Below are positions 1-11,830 of a stretch of DNA of 64,000 nt, one piece after another (within the stretch, counting starts at the first letter, position 1; each line of letters starts with the position of its first letter). Made by a program: the position numbers and the translations under genes. A model generated the notes under the pieces. It saw only the letters and a program-made list of their open reading frames with translations, did no database searches and had not been told where the DNA came from. The stretch spans positions 558,001 to 622,000 of the forward strand of contig WPDH01000027.1 of assembly GCA_019137255.1 (NCBI GenBank), given 5' to 3'. This DNA is from Corinectria fuckeliana. Lineage: Eukaryota > Ascomycota > Sordariomycetes > Hypocreales > Nectriaceae.

Positions 1-281
1 GGCCGTGGGTTCGGGGGCGGGAAAGCTTTCTCTTCTTTAAAGACGACGTCTTGACAGCGAGCTGCCCTGGCAGAGGCAGCTCGGAGGGGGACGGGGAGGG
101 GGGGGACGACGAGGAGGCGGCGATGCCGAGGGCGGGGACGAGGACGGGAACGGGAACGGGGACGGGGTCGGGGACGGAGTTGGACACAGCTGGCTGAGGA
201 GGAGAAATCGCGGACGCGGGAGAGACGCAGGCGAGGCTGCTGATGGCGATGACGATGGCGATGGCGATGGTCTTCTTGCAT
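1..281 (-). other. possible 5' end of a gene running off the left edge
   Basis: On the minus strand an ATG at 281 opens a frame that stays open to the window edge, but its translation is His/Arg/Pro-rich repeat and unlike a real protein. The adjacent frame, starting at about 278, reads as a lysine pair, a hydrophobic stretch rich in Ile, Ala and Val, then an Ala-rich cleavage-like site and a proline/valine-rich chain with mostly C third positions. That is what a secreted protein's N-terminus looks like, but this frame has a TAA directly upstream and no ATG. It could be a gene with an indel near the start, an exon after an unseen intron, or chance in GC-rich simple repeat. I assign no function. 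Confidence 0.2.
85..180. repeat. G-rich imperfect hexamer minisatellite
   Basis: The plus strand carries long G runs followed by imperfect repeats of GGGACG/GGGAAC units, most regular at 130-178. It has several G3+ runs, so it could form a G-quadruplex. It overlaps the doubtful partial gene at the left edge. Confidence 0.7.
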
Positions 282-1935
282 TAGAATGGGACCCGAGGCC
301 GGTTTGGAGGGGGGTGTTTGTAATTTTTAGGAATAGAACCAGCCTCAGCTAGCAGAGGTCAAAAACCCAGAGAGGGCACACGGCCACAGTGCATCCCGTC
401 GGGGCAGTGGAGGATGCGGCCGGCGGCGGTGACACGGTGGGGCTGGAAAACGGGCCCGCCAGCCAGGCAAATAAAGTCTACATAGGTACGGTGCAACAAT
501 AGAATAGACTACCTACATAGGCCTAGGTAGTAGTTATCTAGGTACAATAGGCTGCAATAGGCACGTACATTACGTATCTACCTATCTAGTAATAAGTTCC
601 ATACCTTGGTGGCGGGGAATTGATCAGGAGGGATGGACGGTGGCAGGGCTTCCCATCATAAGAATAGTAGAGAATCACATGGACCGAGCTGAGCTGGACC
701 GAGCTGAGCAGGAGGTGGGACGCCTTAGAGAAGGAGACTTGGCTTTCCCGCATTGTATTCGTACTCTAGGCTGTTACTAGTAGTAGTAAACAGCGTCAAT
801 GAACCCTTTTCATTGATCAGCGCAATTCCCATTGCCTGCGTGTGTAGTAGGCGGGAATTTCTCTCACCAACTTCCAATTCAAGGAGCCACATGTACCCAA
901 CTCTGTGTCGTACCGTTTGGTTCCTTTGGCTGTCCTGGAGCACTCATGATACATACCTAGAAGGTAATCTGGAGGTGGGGAAAAGGGCAAAGAACCCTAC
1001 CCTATTAGACTACCTACCCATGAGAGAGAAAATTTGACCGGGGCCGGGCAACGACCATGACATGGAGCATGTTGCCTGGTACTAGCCTGTGCACTATCAC
1101 AGCGCCCTAAACTTAGGCTTCCATTCCCCTCTCTCCCCGAGATCTGTCTGGGCGCTAAGTTAATTGGTGTCCACCCTAGGTTGGTAGGTATGTAGGTAGT
1201 GAAAGCCGTCATCATGATGCTTCCCGTCGCCTGCTTATTTTTCGCTCTAGGTTTCTTGTTTCACCAGCTTGTCATCTGTATTGTCAATTCAACGTAACGT
1301 ATTAAAAGGAGCCAAGAGTCCAGATCTATCGACCCACCTAGGTCAGGGTAGATCACTGCTAACTGGGCATGGGATCATTCTAAGTTGAAGAGGTTTCACT
1401 CTACAACGAGAGCTTTTCATGTAAACAGGAATCCTATTTATTACCTAGATAGTGCTTCATACACCCGGTCATTAATCTAATCCTTGTCAAATTATCATGG
1501 ATCAGTCAGAGTAGAAATGATAGTCGCTGCCGATTATGTCAAGGTTCGGTCCGATTCTTGGGGGTGAACAAGGTCTTTATGCAGTCTGGCAACTGCTTTC
1601 TCAACTCTAGCAAACACGCATTCTGCTCCTTATGCGAGTGCAACTCGCCAGGTCTCAGGTACGCCAGCCGCATACTTCTAATCGCTGTCTAACTCCTGGT
1701 TTTTGCTTTTCCTTTCCACCATGCACCTGATACACAACCAAGTCAAGCCGCCAACAAACCAATCCCAAGTAGCAGAACACAGTCCATGACTTCCTTCAAC
1801 TATCCATGCAAGGGCGTGTCTGAACGTGCTGGCAGGCAACGCTGTCAATTCGGCAAAGCTTCATTTCGCACAAATAGAGCTCGAGCCAACAACCCAAGAC
1901 CAAGAGCCCCCCCACCTCCCCGCGGCAACGCTCCT
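282..1935. other. intergenic region with TAGGTA-type motif clusters
   Basis: I see no gene here. The open frames are short and lack protein-like composition. Two clusters of the TAGGTA/CCTACC motif occur at about 477-590 and 1005-1200. The part nearest 1935 is the 3' flank of the insulysin gene, which ends at 1936. Confidence 0.6.
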
Positions 1936-4900
1936 TCAGAGCTTCGCGTCGGTATCCTCATACTCGGTCAGATCCTTGACTGGACGAGGCCCCGAGCTTA
2001 CCGTCAGGGTTGACTTGAAAACACGAACGTCCGTGATTTCTGCCGCTGAGTCAATTACCGACACGCCGTTTTGAGCCCGTTGCTCCTCCGACTTTGTCTG
2101 TTTGAGTCCCACCAACTTCGCCTGCTCCAGCAGCACCCCAACAGCTTTCTCAGGCAGCTTGAGAGCCTCTCGCAGATGATCTCCTAGCGACTCTACACTC
2201 TGCCAGATTGCAGGTGCGGGGTTCTGAGAGCCCAAGCCTTCCAGGAGACGTCGAATCTTAGTCTCAGTGTCCAAATCTTGGTCGAGGAAGTACTTGGCGT
2301 ATTCCTGCCTCAGCTTCAGCTTGTCTTCCTCCACACTCTCATCAGCCTTCTTCTGGGCCTCTTCTTGTCGCTTCTGAGATCCTTCGGCTTGACTTCGAGC
2401 ACGAAGGTGAATCGACAAACGGGCCCGCTGGGCCGAGGCCGGGTTAAAGTGCATGTTGAAGAACTCTACAACCTCCTGCTTCTTCAGGTGCTTAATATGA
2501 GCCGCATCGAGTTGAGCTTTACCCGGTTAGCTTGAGACATACAAATGCTGTGTCATGAGATTCTGTGACATACCTAGTTCAAAGTCATAGTACTCATTCG
2601 AAATCTGGGCCCAGTGTCTGGAGGTTTCCTGGTCGAGGTTCCTCAGTTTCTCCAGTCGTCGGATTATTAGACTTCGCTTGTGCCCCTCAAACTCGGACTC
2701 GGGCATTTTGTCCAAGGTCTCGCTGAACCTGGCCAAGAATGCCTCGATTCGAGAATCGAGATAGTCTGGCGTCATTTCACTCTGGATTAGGAATCGGAGT
2801 CCATAGGTGGTCGAGAAGGCTCGAGCTCCAGTGAAGACTATGTAGCCGAGTTGTTCCTTGGTTCTCAACTGGTCGAAGGCGGGCTCGTGGATCATCTGGT
2901 CGATTAGGAGCGTCTTTGAACGGACCGTACGGTCTGCCCTATCTCCAGCATAAAACCATGTCTCGATGCAGTGGTTGACATTCGCTGGGTCCTGAAGTGT
3001 CTTCTTGTAGACATGGTTAGATCCTGGGGGCAGAATGAGTGACCGGAGGATGGGCCACTGAGCCTGAGGCAGGATGCGAGGCTTCAGAATCGACTCCACC
3101 ATATCCGTCACCTTGAGGGCATCCTCCCTATACATGTTGCCATGCACATAGACTTCAATGTGCAACTGGGCCAGCATTTGCTTCTGGAACGTCCGGACGG
3201 CCTCAGCAGTGATGCTAGGCAGCTCAGCCGAAAACTCCTCCACAATATAGTCCCGCTCCTCGGCGATGAGCCAGCTGGTATAGTCGCCCACCTGGTGATA
3301 AGATGACTGTAGCTCCCAGTTGCTGTATCCTCGGGTGAGTCGCTCCTTGATAATATCAAAACGGTCTTGCTTGATATCAAGATCCCGCATTGTCGTAGCT
3401 ACTTGCTCCAGGAGCACCGGAAGCTTGTCGTTGTAGCCGCTAATGTCTAGAAATAGACCGCGGGTGTCAAGACCGACGTTGTACTGCAACCCGGCCAGTT
3501 CCGCATCGTAAGAATACTCCTCAAGCGCATCACGGACCAAGTCTGTAAAGAGACGGGCTTTGACGTTGTTTTCGGCTGAGGCGTAGATCAATGGTGCCTT
3601 AAGGCCGACAATGACGTTGGCTCGGGGGACCCAGAAGGTGTCGTCCTTTTTCCACCACGTTCTAGCGCTGGTATCGTTGCGCAGAACTCGAGGGGCCAGT
3701 GCAGGTTCTGGGACTTCCTTCTTCTCGACCTCGAGTTGGCTGGGAATGAAATTGTTCTTGTGCGGCAAGTGAAGGGCAGGAAGGCGCTTGTCGGGGGTCA
3801 CCGACGCAGCCTTCTCGAGCTCTGCCATCAACTCGCCGGAGATCTTCTCGTACCGATACTCCGTCCCGTACCAGTTCTCCTTCTGATTCCAGTTGCCTGG
3901 GTAGTTACGCGAGACAACCGTCATTCGGAAGTTGTCTGGACGAATGGTAGCCAAAGCTTTCTCGATCTGCTCAGGCTCGAAGATTCGCAGACGACTGTGG
4001 CCGCTTAAAAGCCACTCGCGAGGCAGGGGCTTCTGCATAACAGAACTAATTCTGCTGGTAAAACGACTAGCGGGCATCTTCTGCTTGAACTTGAAGTCCA
4101 CGTCTGCCATTCCCTTTTGTTCCTGGAAGATCCATTCCTGTGCCGGGGTCTCTCGGAGAAGAGAAATATACTGGAAGAAAATCTTGACGATTTCAGGGTA
4201 GTGCTTCAGGCCCTGCGCTGTCATATTAGCAATGCGATGTATTAAAATGTTTAGTGTATTCAATTACCTCTTCTGTTAGGCGGACCTGCACGTCGAAGAT
4301 GCCGGGAGTGCCGGGGCACACAGGATATGCGCCAGCGCTCAGCCCATTGGCCCATCCTTTCGCTTTGATGTAGGACATGACACTCCCCGGACCCTCGTGG
4401 CCGATGAGGTGGCTGATGTATCTGCTAGGTTGGCTCGCGTACAAGAGCTCCTCGTCGACAAAAGGGAAATAGAGGTTCAGTTCCCTCGAATCCATGACAG
4501 GCTTTGCAAAACATTGCATGCCAAGGTCAGACTTCAGGAAAGGAAGCTCATCGACCCAGCGGTTGGGGGCCAGCTTCTTGTTGACGACGGGAGTGAACAA
4601 TTCGACGGCCCATTTCTGCAAAACGTCGAGCGGCTCCCGACCGAGAACTACCAGCTTCATGCGGTTGGCAGAGTAGTGCTTGGCATGGAAATCAATGAAC
4701 TTTTCCCTTACGTTGATGCCACGGGCTTCGGGTAGGGTCTTGAGCACCTCGAAGTTGCCGGTGGAGAAGTGACAGTACGGGTGCTTGGGGTTTGAAAGCG
4801 ACTTTTCGAGCTGGTGGAGCCGCCAGGTGTCGTTCTGGAGGTTCTTCTTGTTCTCCGAGTCCACAGCTTTGAGCTCCCTCTCGAGAGTGCTGGGAAGAAA

Positions 4901-5455
4901 CAGAGGCTCAATGAAGAACTGCGCGAAACGGTCAAGGGCCTCGCGCAGAGGCGAAGGGTTGCTGTCCGAGGGTTCCTCGTCATTATCCGGCTTCGCGGCG
5001 ACGTCAAAGAAGTAATTGGTGGATGTCGGGCCGGTGTAAGCATTGGAGCTTCCCGAGTGAGCGGACAGATACTGGCCGTACTCGTTCTCAATAGGGAATT
5101 TTTTGGTGCCCATAAAGAGGAGCTACAAGGGTCGGCGGGGTCAGTCAAAGACTCCAACGACTGGGGGTTATTGAGGATCATGGCAGGCGTAACTTACATG
5201 TTCAACGGCATGGGCCATGCCGGGGATGTCCGGCTCATCACTGAAGTTTCCAACATTGACGTCGAGGGCGGCACTGGCCTTGTCCGTCTCGGGATCATGG
5301 ACGAGCAGAGCCTCGAGCTCATTGTCAAGGCGGATGACTCGATAGTCACGGTCGTCGAGCAAGGGCTTCTCCAGGCGATCCGTGAGCAAAGTCACAGGGG
5401 AAGCCGGCCCGCCAGATGTGGCAGGGACCTCTGCCTCATGCTGTGAGTGAGGCAT
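1936..5455 (-). CDS. STE23: insulysin-type M16 zinc metalloprotease (IDE/Ste23 family)
   Basis: Four exons join in frame: 5198-5455, 4268-5122, 2574-4212 and 1936-2516, giving 1110 residues against roughly 1020 for most insulysins. The inverted zinc motif HAVEH sits at residues 82-86, immediately before intron 1, and a downstream Glu in the AVDSENKKN segment is the expected third ligand. Further family marks are NEYGQYLSAHSGSSNAYT, the SRYISHLIGHEGPGS segment and RTKEQLGYIVF. The family degrades short peptides in a closed chamber; yeast Ste23 also matures a-factor. The first in-frame ATG is at 5455; the frame is open further upstream but holds no earlier ATG. Intron 3 uses an AAG acceptor. 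The protein ends in Ala-Lys-Leu, a variant of the peroxisomal PTS1 tripeptide also found at the end of human IDE. A stretch of charged residues follows the catalytic halves near the C-terminus. The family call is very secure; the symbol rests on homology only. Confidence 0.95.
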
Positions 5456-8400
5456 GATGCAAGAGCAAAGATCAATGATGTCAGCAACAGCCAGGCCACA
5501 CCGACACGGCACAGAAGATGCAAGATTTCGAAAGAGGGAGGCCGTATCGGGCGATGAGTGGCGGATTGGGAAGATCGAGAACCTGGAAACCTTGGAACCT
5601 CGTGGCAAGATGAAAGGTATGTTGGCAGATGGTAGATGGCCGTTGGAAGAAGGGAACGCAAATACACTGATCCGAGCCCGGAGAATATGCGGGTCCCAAG
5701 ACACGAAGGTGGTGAGGTACCGAGGTAGTTACTTTTGTACGAGTCAATGGAAGGGAGAGGAAGCTGGCTGGCTGATAGGGTACCGTAACAGCAGAGGGAA
5801 AGGAGACGGCACCAAAAGACGAAGCTCACTATGATATGAAGCTGTTGTGGTGGTGAAGCCAAAAGATGCGAGGAGAAGTATTGGATGGATGTTAGCAGTA
5901 CAGTTGAAGAGCCCTGCAATGTCCGAGTTGGGAGCTGCTGGGGAGTCTTTGGAACCCTGTCGTGGCCCCTTGTAGCCTGGGCAGCGCGCCTGTCGAGTTG
6001 GGCAGTCTGTGAAGTCAGGGCAACAGTGGAGCGGATCGCACCTAGCGAGGGCGGTGGATGGTAGGTAATTAGGTAGGCACCTAGCAAGGTAGGTAGGTAC
6101 CGGAAGGGTTGTTTCTAAGTACTAGTAGTGGGGGAACACCACCACGGAGCAATGGAGAGCGACAGTGCGAAGCGCCAGCCGGGTCGTGCGAGCGGAGCGC
6201 GATCAACCTGGTGGAGCCGCTATTGGAGCAAGTATCCAATGTCCCGGCGGTCTGGACAGTGTGGAGGGGCACCTTGAGTGTGTGTGCGCCGCTGGCTGGG
6301 TAGTGACCTTATCCGCGTGCGGTATTGCTGCAGCGTTGGCGACGGGCAAGGGGATCGAAAGGAGAGAGATGGAAAGGGGAGAAGAGGGACAGAAGGCCTG
6401 TACACCGAAATCCTCAGCCTAACAGTTGCGGTAGGCGGCAGCGGATGAAACGGTCGAGTTTAGATTCGGAGGCGTGTTATTGGGGTCTTGTGTGGGATAG
6501 GGAGCGATTTTAGGCAGTTTGTGCTGCGGCCGGGAAGTGTGGAAGTGTGCCCCTAGCATGAAAAGCACTGTATTCGTCGTACCTCACTGCGTATGTAAGA
6601 CCTTACCGCGTAGGTAGTTAAAGGAGGCAGCGCAGGCACCTTGTTGGGGTGATGACAGACTCGTAATGGACGACTGGGTTACCCAGGCCTTCTATGTCCT
6701 TCTGCGCGGGCTCGGCTGCCGTGGTGGCTGCGTGCGTGCGTGCTGGTGGACACTCGACCTACGTACTTAGGTAACTTCAGGGGGCCAAGCTCGCAGTGGA
6801 TCGTCCCTCAATGCTCCGAGGTTTCTCTGCTCTTGACGAACCTCTTGTGGGTTTTGTAAGCCCTGGCGGCGACGCAAGCAAGGGGCCTCGGTCGGTACGG
6901 ACTCTGCAGCAACGTGATACAAGCTGAGATCTCGTGACGGGAGTATCTTGAGACAAGTATGTCGTACAAGATGTTCGAGTCTATAAACGCTTGCCCTCGG
7001 ACTCTTGACTGGTTGGCTAGCTGAACGTTTGTTGGAGGGTCGCACGAGATGGTGATGGGTTAAGTGCGTAAGTGTAGCTCGTGTACACAAGAGAAGCACC
7101 AATGGACTGGACTGCTAAGAGAGGTCAGGGCTTGGTTATTCCTTAAAAGGAGATGGCGGTGATAATCATGACGATAACGATGACGGGACGACATCAAGAG
7201 GATGATGATGATTGCTCTGTCCGAAACTCTGCCAGCAAGGCGAAAGTGAGGCTCCACAAGGCCGCCTCAATTGAGACTGGAATATGGCCAGGAGAGTCAA
7301 GGGCCGACAAAAGATGATGGGGCAGGCATACAATATCAGACAGCGGCGCATTGCTTCGTCTGCCACCTGAAATGCGAGACGACCCCTCTCACCGTTATTG
7401 TGGCGTCTCGCAAGCCTATCCTGTGTCGAGCGCGGTACACACCGCAGCCGATCCCGGGGCCAGGCGGGGAGGGGGAGGGAGAGGCTGCGGGTGAGCGTCG
7501 TGAGGGCCTGGATGAGGGCCCAGTCTGAGCCACAAGTATCCATGGAGCCCGCCCTGCCGTGCCGCCCCGTGCCCTGCATGCCGTGTAGTACTACGTACAT
7601 GCTAGCTATAGCGACTCGCGGCACCGTTGCGGGCGGCAGCGCAGGGAACAGCCCAGCTCCGGATAGAGAGGTCGTCAGGTCCCCCCCCCCCGGGCGGCCA
7701 CATTGCCCCGGCATTGCTATCCGTGCGAAGCGGACTGGAAGCACGGGGGGAGCGGGCTCCAGTATACATAGTAGTAGACTGCGCGTGTCGGTGCCGACCT
7801 TCTCGAATGAACAAGAAAGAGGGCGGGTGTCCGTATATGCAAGCAAGAAGGAGAACAAACGAGGGTGGGCAGGAGGAGAAAGGAAAAAGGGGAAGACAGA
7901 AAAAAGAAAAAACACTCACTTGTGGTTGGACCTTGAAATTGTAAACAGGAGGCTGACTGGATATGTTCGTCTCGTTCTAGTGTCGTTGTCTCCTGCACGA
8001 GACGAGATATTATGTACTTCGTAATACAGTACAGTAGTATAATGAGGCGCGCACCTCGGTGGCTAGGTGGGACTCGACCCGTCAAAGCTAAGTCTTGGGT
8101 CTTGGCGCGTCGATCTGCTCCGGAATCCTGGTAACTAAATAAAGACTAATTGTTATGTAGGTCGGTGATGCTTACTTCGTACTCTCTGCAGGATGTCTTT
8201 TGGCCGGCGTACGGATCGGAAATGGCGTCAGCTTCGAGCCCCGGTGTCCGCACCATGCAAGGGAGCTAGCTGGTTTGGTATGCTATGTGAAACTTGACGA
8301 GCTATGAGGTCAAATATCTGGGATATGGCGGCAGCAACGTGAGTGAGATGAGGATAGACGAAAAGGTTCATGAGGACGAAAGAAAAGAAACCATGTTCGG

Positions 8401-9945
8401 GACCTGTTGCGCGAGCGAATTTATAGTCCGATTCTAGAAACCAATTCACGAACAGATGTCGTAATTTGAAGTCTAGGGACGGTAAACTCCCTAGAATCAA
8501 GTATCGAGCGAGTCACAGACAACGAGGTACAGGTTGGATATTGTAGATCGCGGCATCGCCCCATGCACACTGCCGTGGCGCTCTGCTCCCCGGGCCCTTC
8601 CCAATAGCTTAGATACTTCATACTTCCATTTCTCCCAAAACGTGCGTCCCTGATGCTGGCCCTTGCACGGTGACAGGCTGCACCCCAGTCAGATGGATAT
8701 ATAATCACGGTAATTAGTATCGTCCAAGCTTCAACCGCCAGCCCAGTAACCTACTATGTAGCTGCCTTGTTGGGCCAAATACTAATCTACAGCCTGGATA
8801 CTCCTGGGAAGCTCTCATGACTCAGGAGCAAACACGCTTGGCTGGTTAGCCCGGGGCGGGTCCGAGATTTAATCAGCAACACATAATCACTACGTAGCAG
8901 TAACTCTAACATGATGGAAAGCCTCATCCATACTCCCGAGTTGTCCAGTCAGAAACTAACTTGGCAGAGAATTGATCCCAGACTATTACTATCCGTCAGT
9001 GCCTCTGACGATCGCAACGAAGGAGTGATACGCACTGTCCATGCCCGCTCCGGATAGCGTTAATCGATAGACACTACCTACTTAGGTAGATAGTGTCCTT
9101 TGTCTATTAACCGGCAGGCTTTGCCGTTGTTCACACAATTCGTTTGTTTTCTCACTACTAGTAGCAAGGAACTAGGTGACTAACTAGGTAGGCTACTTGA
9201 CAAGGTTCTGCGAATGGAGCACATGATCCGGCTGTACTGCGACCGCTTCCCGCGGCTTCATCCTTTGCATTCATAATTTGATCCCTGCCTGCACATCCTC
9301 GCTCGCCCTGCTGTAACAGTTGGGAGATCCTTTTGTCTAACCACCCTACCGGAAGTTAGGTGAGATGGAACAAGAGTGATCAGTGCAGTTCATGCTCCAT
9401 ATCCGATTCTTTCTCTCTAGCATACCACGTACCATTCAGGATACGAGTCTCCCGACAATCTCAGTTGCCGAAGCTGTTGTCTACGCCAACAACACCTATC
9501 GAAACTAAAGATGGCAAGCTTTAACGTAAGAAGCAAGCGTCGCTCTTGACTAATCTTTGTCTGTACGAAGTATATTACTACTTGGTATCTTGGGATAAAC
9601 TACTCCATAGGTGGTGGCATTTCGTCGTCAATGCGCGCTTCAGAGGTATGACACTCATGCATATGCGACAACGTGTAGCCACACTAGCTGCATGGCTCTG
9701 CTAGTCTTTCATCCAAGTGAGTGCACGAGGAAGGTGGAATGACCCAGTTCATCACCAAACTCGAAGGCTCTGTACGCTCATCGGTTAAAACTGTCAACCA
9801 GTCATCCTAACCAAGGCTTGACGCGAGGCAGTGAAATGGAAGCGCGCACGCTGGTCAGAGTCTAAGTGTCCTGGCGTCTTTCTGGTGTGAAGGGGAAGGG
9901 GGAGATATGGTGAGACATCTCTGTGCCCAGCTACCTAGGTTTGTA
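5456..9945. other. 4.5-kb gene-poor region
   Basis: This stretch lies between the 5' end of the insulysin gene and the 3' end of the zinc-knuckle gene. Open frames occur on both strands, the longest on plus at about 7398-8024, but they are Arg/Ser/Pro-rich, overlap each other antisense and show no domain. A dense TAGGTA-motif cluster lies at 6060-6101, with more copies near 6765, 9075 and 9170-9190. A C11-type homopolymer lies at about 7680. The first several hundred bases are probably the promoter and 5' leader of the insulysin gene. Confidence 0.55.
6060..6101. repeat. cluster of TAGGTA/CACCTA motifs
   Basis: About five copies of a GTAGGTA-like unit are packed into 42 bp, about 600 bp upstream of the insulysin start. 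This is the densest example of a motif found in most intergenic stretches of the window. Confidence 0.7.
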
Positions 9946-10819
9946 CTACCTCTTCGATCGCCCGCTCGAACCTCCCGAGCTGGGACAATCTGCGGCTTTG
10001 TGGCCGGCCTGGTGGCATTTGTAGCATGTCATGGATTTGCCATTGCTTGCTGAGAATTGGGTTCCGCCCCCGGAAGAAATCGAAGTCAGCTTGCTGAGCT
10101 TCACTTCCTTCTTCTTTCTCTTTTCGCGGAACTCCTTGGCTTTGGCAGATTCTAAGCTCTGACGGGGTTGTGATCTAGAACGTGAGCGGCTTCGCGCAGA
10201 CTGAGAGTGCGGGCTATCACTAGATGGCTTGCGCTTACGTCCCGGAGTGGACTCATCCGATGCGTCCGACTCTGCAGCGCTGGAGTCGTCCGACTCATCT
10301 GCTGGTTTTTGGGTGGTTGGTTTCTGTGGGAGGTCAGCCGGGGCTCCGAATGCGACAAACTTGGCCGTCCAGTGGTTCACATGCCTCCTTTTTTGAACTC
10401 TTATAGTTACGCGTTGATGTTCGTCCCATCGCTGGCACATCTTCATTGTCGGCTGATTCATTAGATGAATCGATATCGCCATAGCCCACGTATACGATGT
10501 TGAGTGGTGACTTTGCAGTGCCGATAGCCTTGGAGTCAGTCCAGGCGTTGTTGAGCACCCAATGCGTGTCGGCGCTGACATGCTTCTCCAAAGCCGCCTG
10601 GCGCGTAGCCTCTTGCTCATCCAAAGCAGCCTTGATCGTTGCCTGATCAATATTTAGGCTGATTCGGCCTTCTGAGGGCGAGTGCCCTAGCTTGCGCTTC
10701 TTCGCGGAGTGTGATTCTGATTCTGGCGAGTTGGCTGAAGATGCTGAAGCAACAGCCCTCTGCATAAACTTCATCGTGAGAAGTCTCGAGGAGACTCCCC
10801 GTGGCGTTTCGGGCGCCAT
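9946..10819 (-). CDS. CCHC zinc-knuckle protein with apparent frameshift
   Basis: The start is the ATG at 10819 (MAPETPRGVSS). The first ~141 codons run in one frame, with an acidic segment (SSNESADNEDVPAMG) followed by TRNYKSSK. The rest runs in another frame: VNHWTAKFVAFG, an acidic Ser-rich stretch, an RS-dipeptide stretch (SARSRSRSRSQ), a Lys-rich helix, and a C-terminal CX2CX4HX4C zinc knuckle (CYKCHQAGHKAADC) before the stop at 9946. The frames meet near an A6 run at 10389-10394; reading it one base short joins them and gives 290 residues. I searched for a GT-AG intron of the right phase and found none. CCHC knuckles bind single-stranded nucleic acid, and the RS stretch suggests a nuclear RNA role, but no specific function is supported. 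The gene is divergent from NDUFS6. Whether it is intact depends on the frameshift being a sequence error. Confidence 0.75.
10389..10394 (-). other. frameshift site at A6 homopolymer
   Basis: On the coding strand the run reads TTC-AAAAAA-GG. The upstream frame continues only to a stop beyond it, while the downstream frame carries the rest of the zinc-knuckle protein. Removing one A would restore continuity. Confidence 0.6.
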
Positions 10820-11229
10820 GATGAAGGATAGAAATCGGAACTGGTGCGACTGGTCCTCGGGATGCTAGAGCGCAAGATTGGGCGATTGGGTGTCGCAGGT
10901 TTAGGATCGCGTCGCAAGTAGTGCGAAAAAGAAGGGTTTGGCAAAGGAGACAAGCACAGATGCTATCGCGCAGAGTCAATCACCCTAATGTCTGAAATGA
11001 ACTCCCAAGAATTCGGAAGTGGGCGCGTTGGAGTTGGGTTTTCGAAAGATATTGCCTGAGAAGCATGCCGCCGGCGCATGGATGTCGACGTAGAAATTAT
11101 TCCGGGTCCGGATAAACGGGTCTCCCGGACTCAGACGTCTGCAGCTTGAATGCCTCACGACTCTCCAACTGCCATCTCAAGCCAACACCTCTGAATCGAT
11201 CCGCACACCCGGTTTCCGTCGTATTCGCC
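10820..11229. promoter_or_regulatory. divergent promoter between zinc-knuckle and NDUFS6 genes
   Basis: The 410 bp between two divergent start codons must hold both promoters. An in-frame ATG at 11146 lies upstream of the NDUFS6 start, but the extension it adds is not family-like. No specific factor site is claimed. Confidence 0.6.
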
Positions 11230-11830
11230 ATGGCTACATCTCAATTGAGGGCAATCGGTGCCTTTGCGCGCAGCACGCGCCTGTCCCAGCGTGCTTTCGC
11301 CACCTCCGCTCGGCAACTCGAGGCCGCCGTTCCCAAGCCCGCGACTGAGACGGCCGCCGCCGCCGACGAGTCCAAGTCCTTGGAGATCAACCAGGCCCCC
11401 AACCGTGCGGGCGTCTGGTCTCGAAGCCAGCGGCCTCGCTCGGCGGCCATGACTGGCCCTCGGTTCGAGCAGACCGACTTCAGCGTTCAGGTACGGCCAC
11501 GGCCGGGATGTCAGGAAAACAATCGGCTAATCGCTTGACAGCCCCAACCCCAATCGGCTATCGAGTTGATTCACAAGCAGCCTGTGCGGTGGACTCATGA
11601 CCGTATCGTTTCCTGTGATGGCGGCGGTGGCCCCAGCGGTCATCCCAGGATCTTCATCAACACTGACAAGGCCGAGATTGCCTCCTGCAACTACTGTGGT
11701 ATTCCTTATGTACGACTCCCGGTCCTCGTGGTGTACATGTTTGGCTCCAGGACTAACAGTCTATCAGGCCAACGAGCACCACCGAAAGCACCTCGAAGCC
11801 CTCCCCGAAACCTCTTACCCCCTGCAATAA
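11230..11830 (+). CDS. NDUFS6: NADH:ubiquinone oxidoreductase NDUFS6-type subunit (complex I)
   Basis: Three exons, 11230-11490, 11542-11709 and 11768-11830, encode 163 residues. Both introns (51 and 58 nt) have clean GT-AG ends. The N-terminus (MATSQLRAIGAFARSTRLSQRAFATSARQ) is a basic, Ser/Ala-rich mitochondrial presequence. The C-terminal domain carries the family's zinc-site pattern: Cys112 in SCDGGGG, His121 in SGHPRIFINTD, then Cys136 and Cys139 in CNYCG, followed by ANEHHRKH. NDUFS6 sits at the matrix-arm joint of complex I and is needed for late assembly. I chose the ATG at 11230 over 11146 because the presequence begins there. The CFIm25 gene downstream is convergent. Confidence 0.95.

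Noticed and set aside
5456..5704. Upstream extension of the insulysin first exon
   Set aside because: The frame is open to 5704 but the codon there is GTG and no ATG precedes 5455; the extra residues are not family-like.
7398..8024. 208-codon open frame in the first gene desert
   Set aside because: Composition is Arg/Ser/Gly-rich with overlapping antisense frames of similar length and no domain or splice support.
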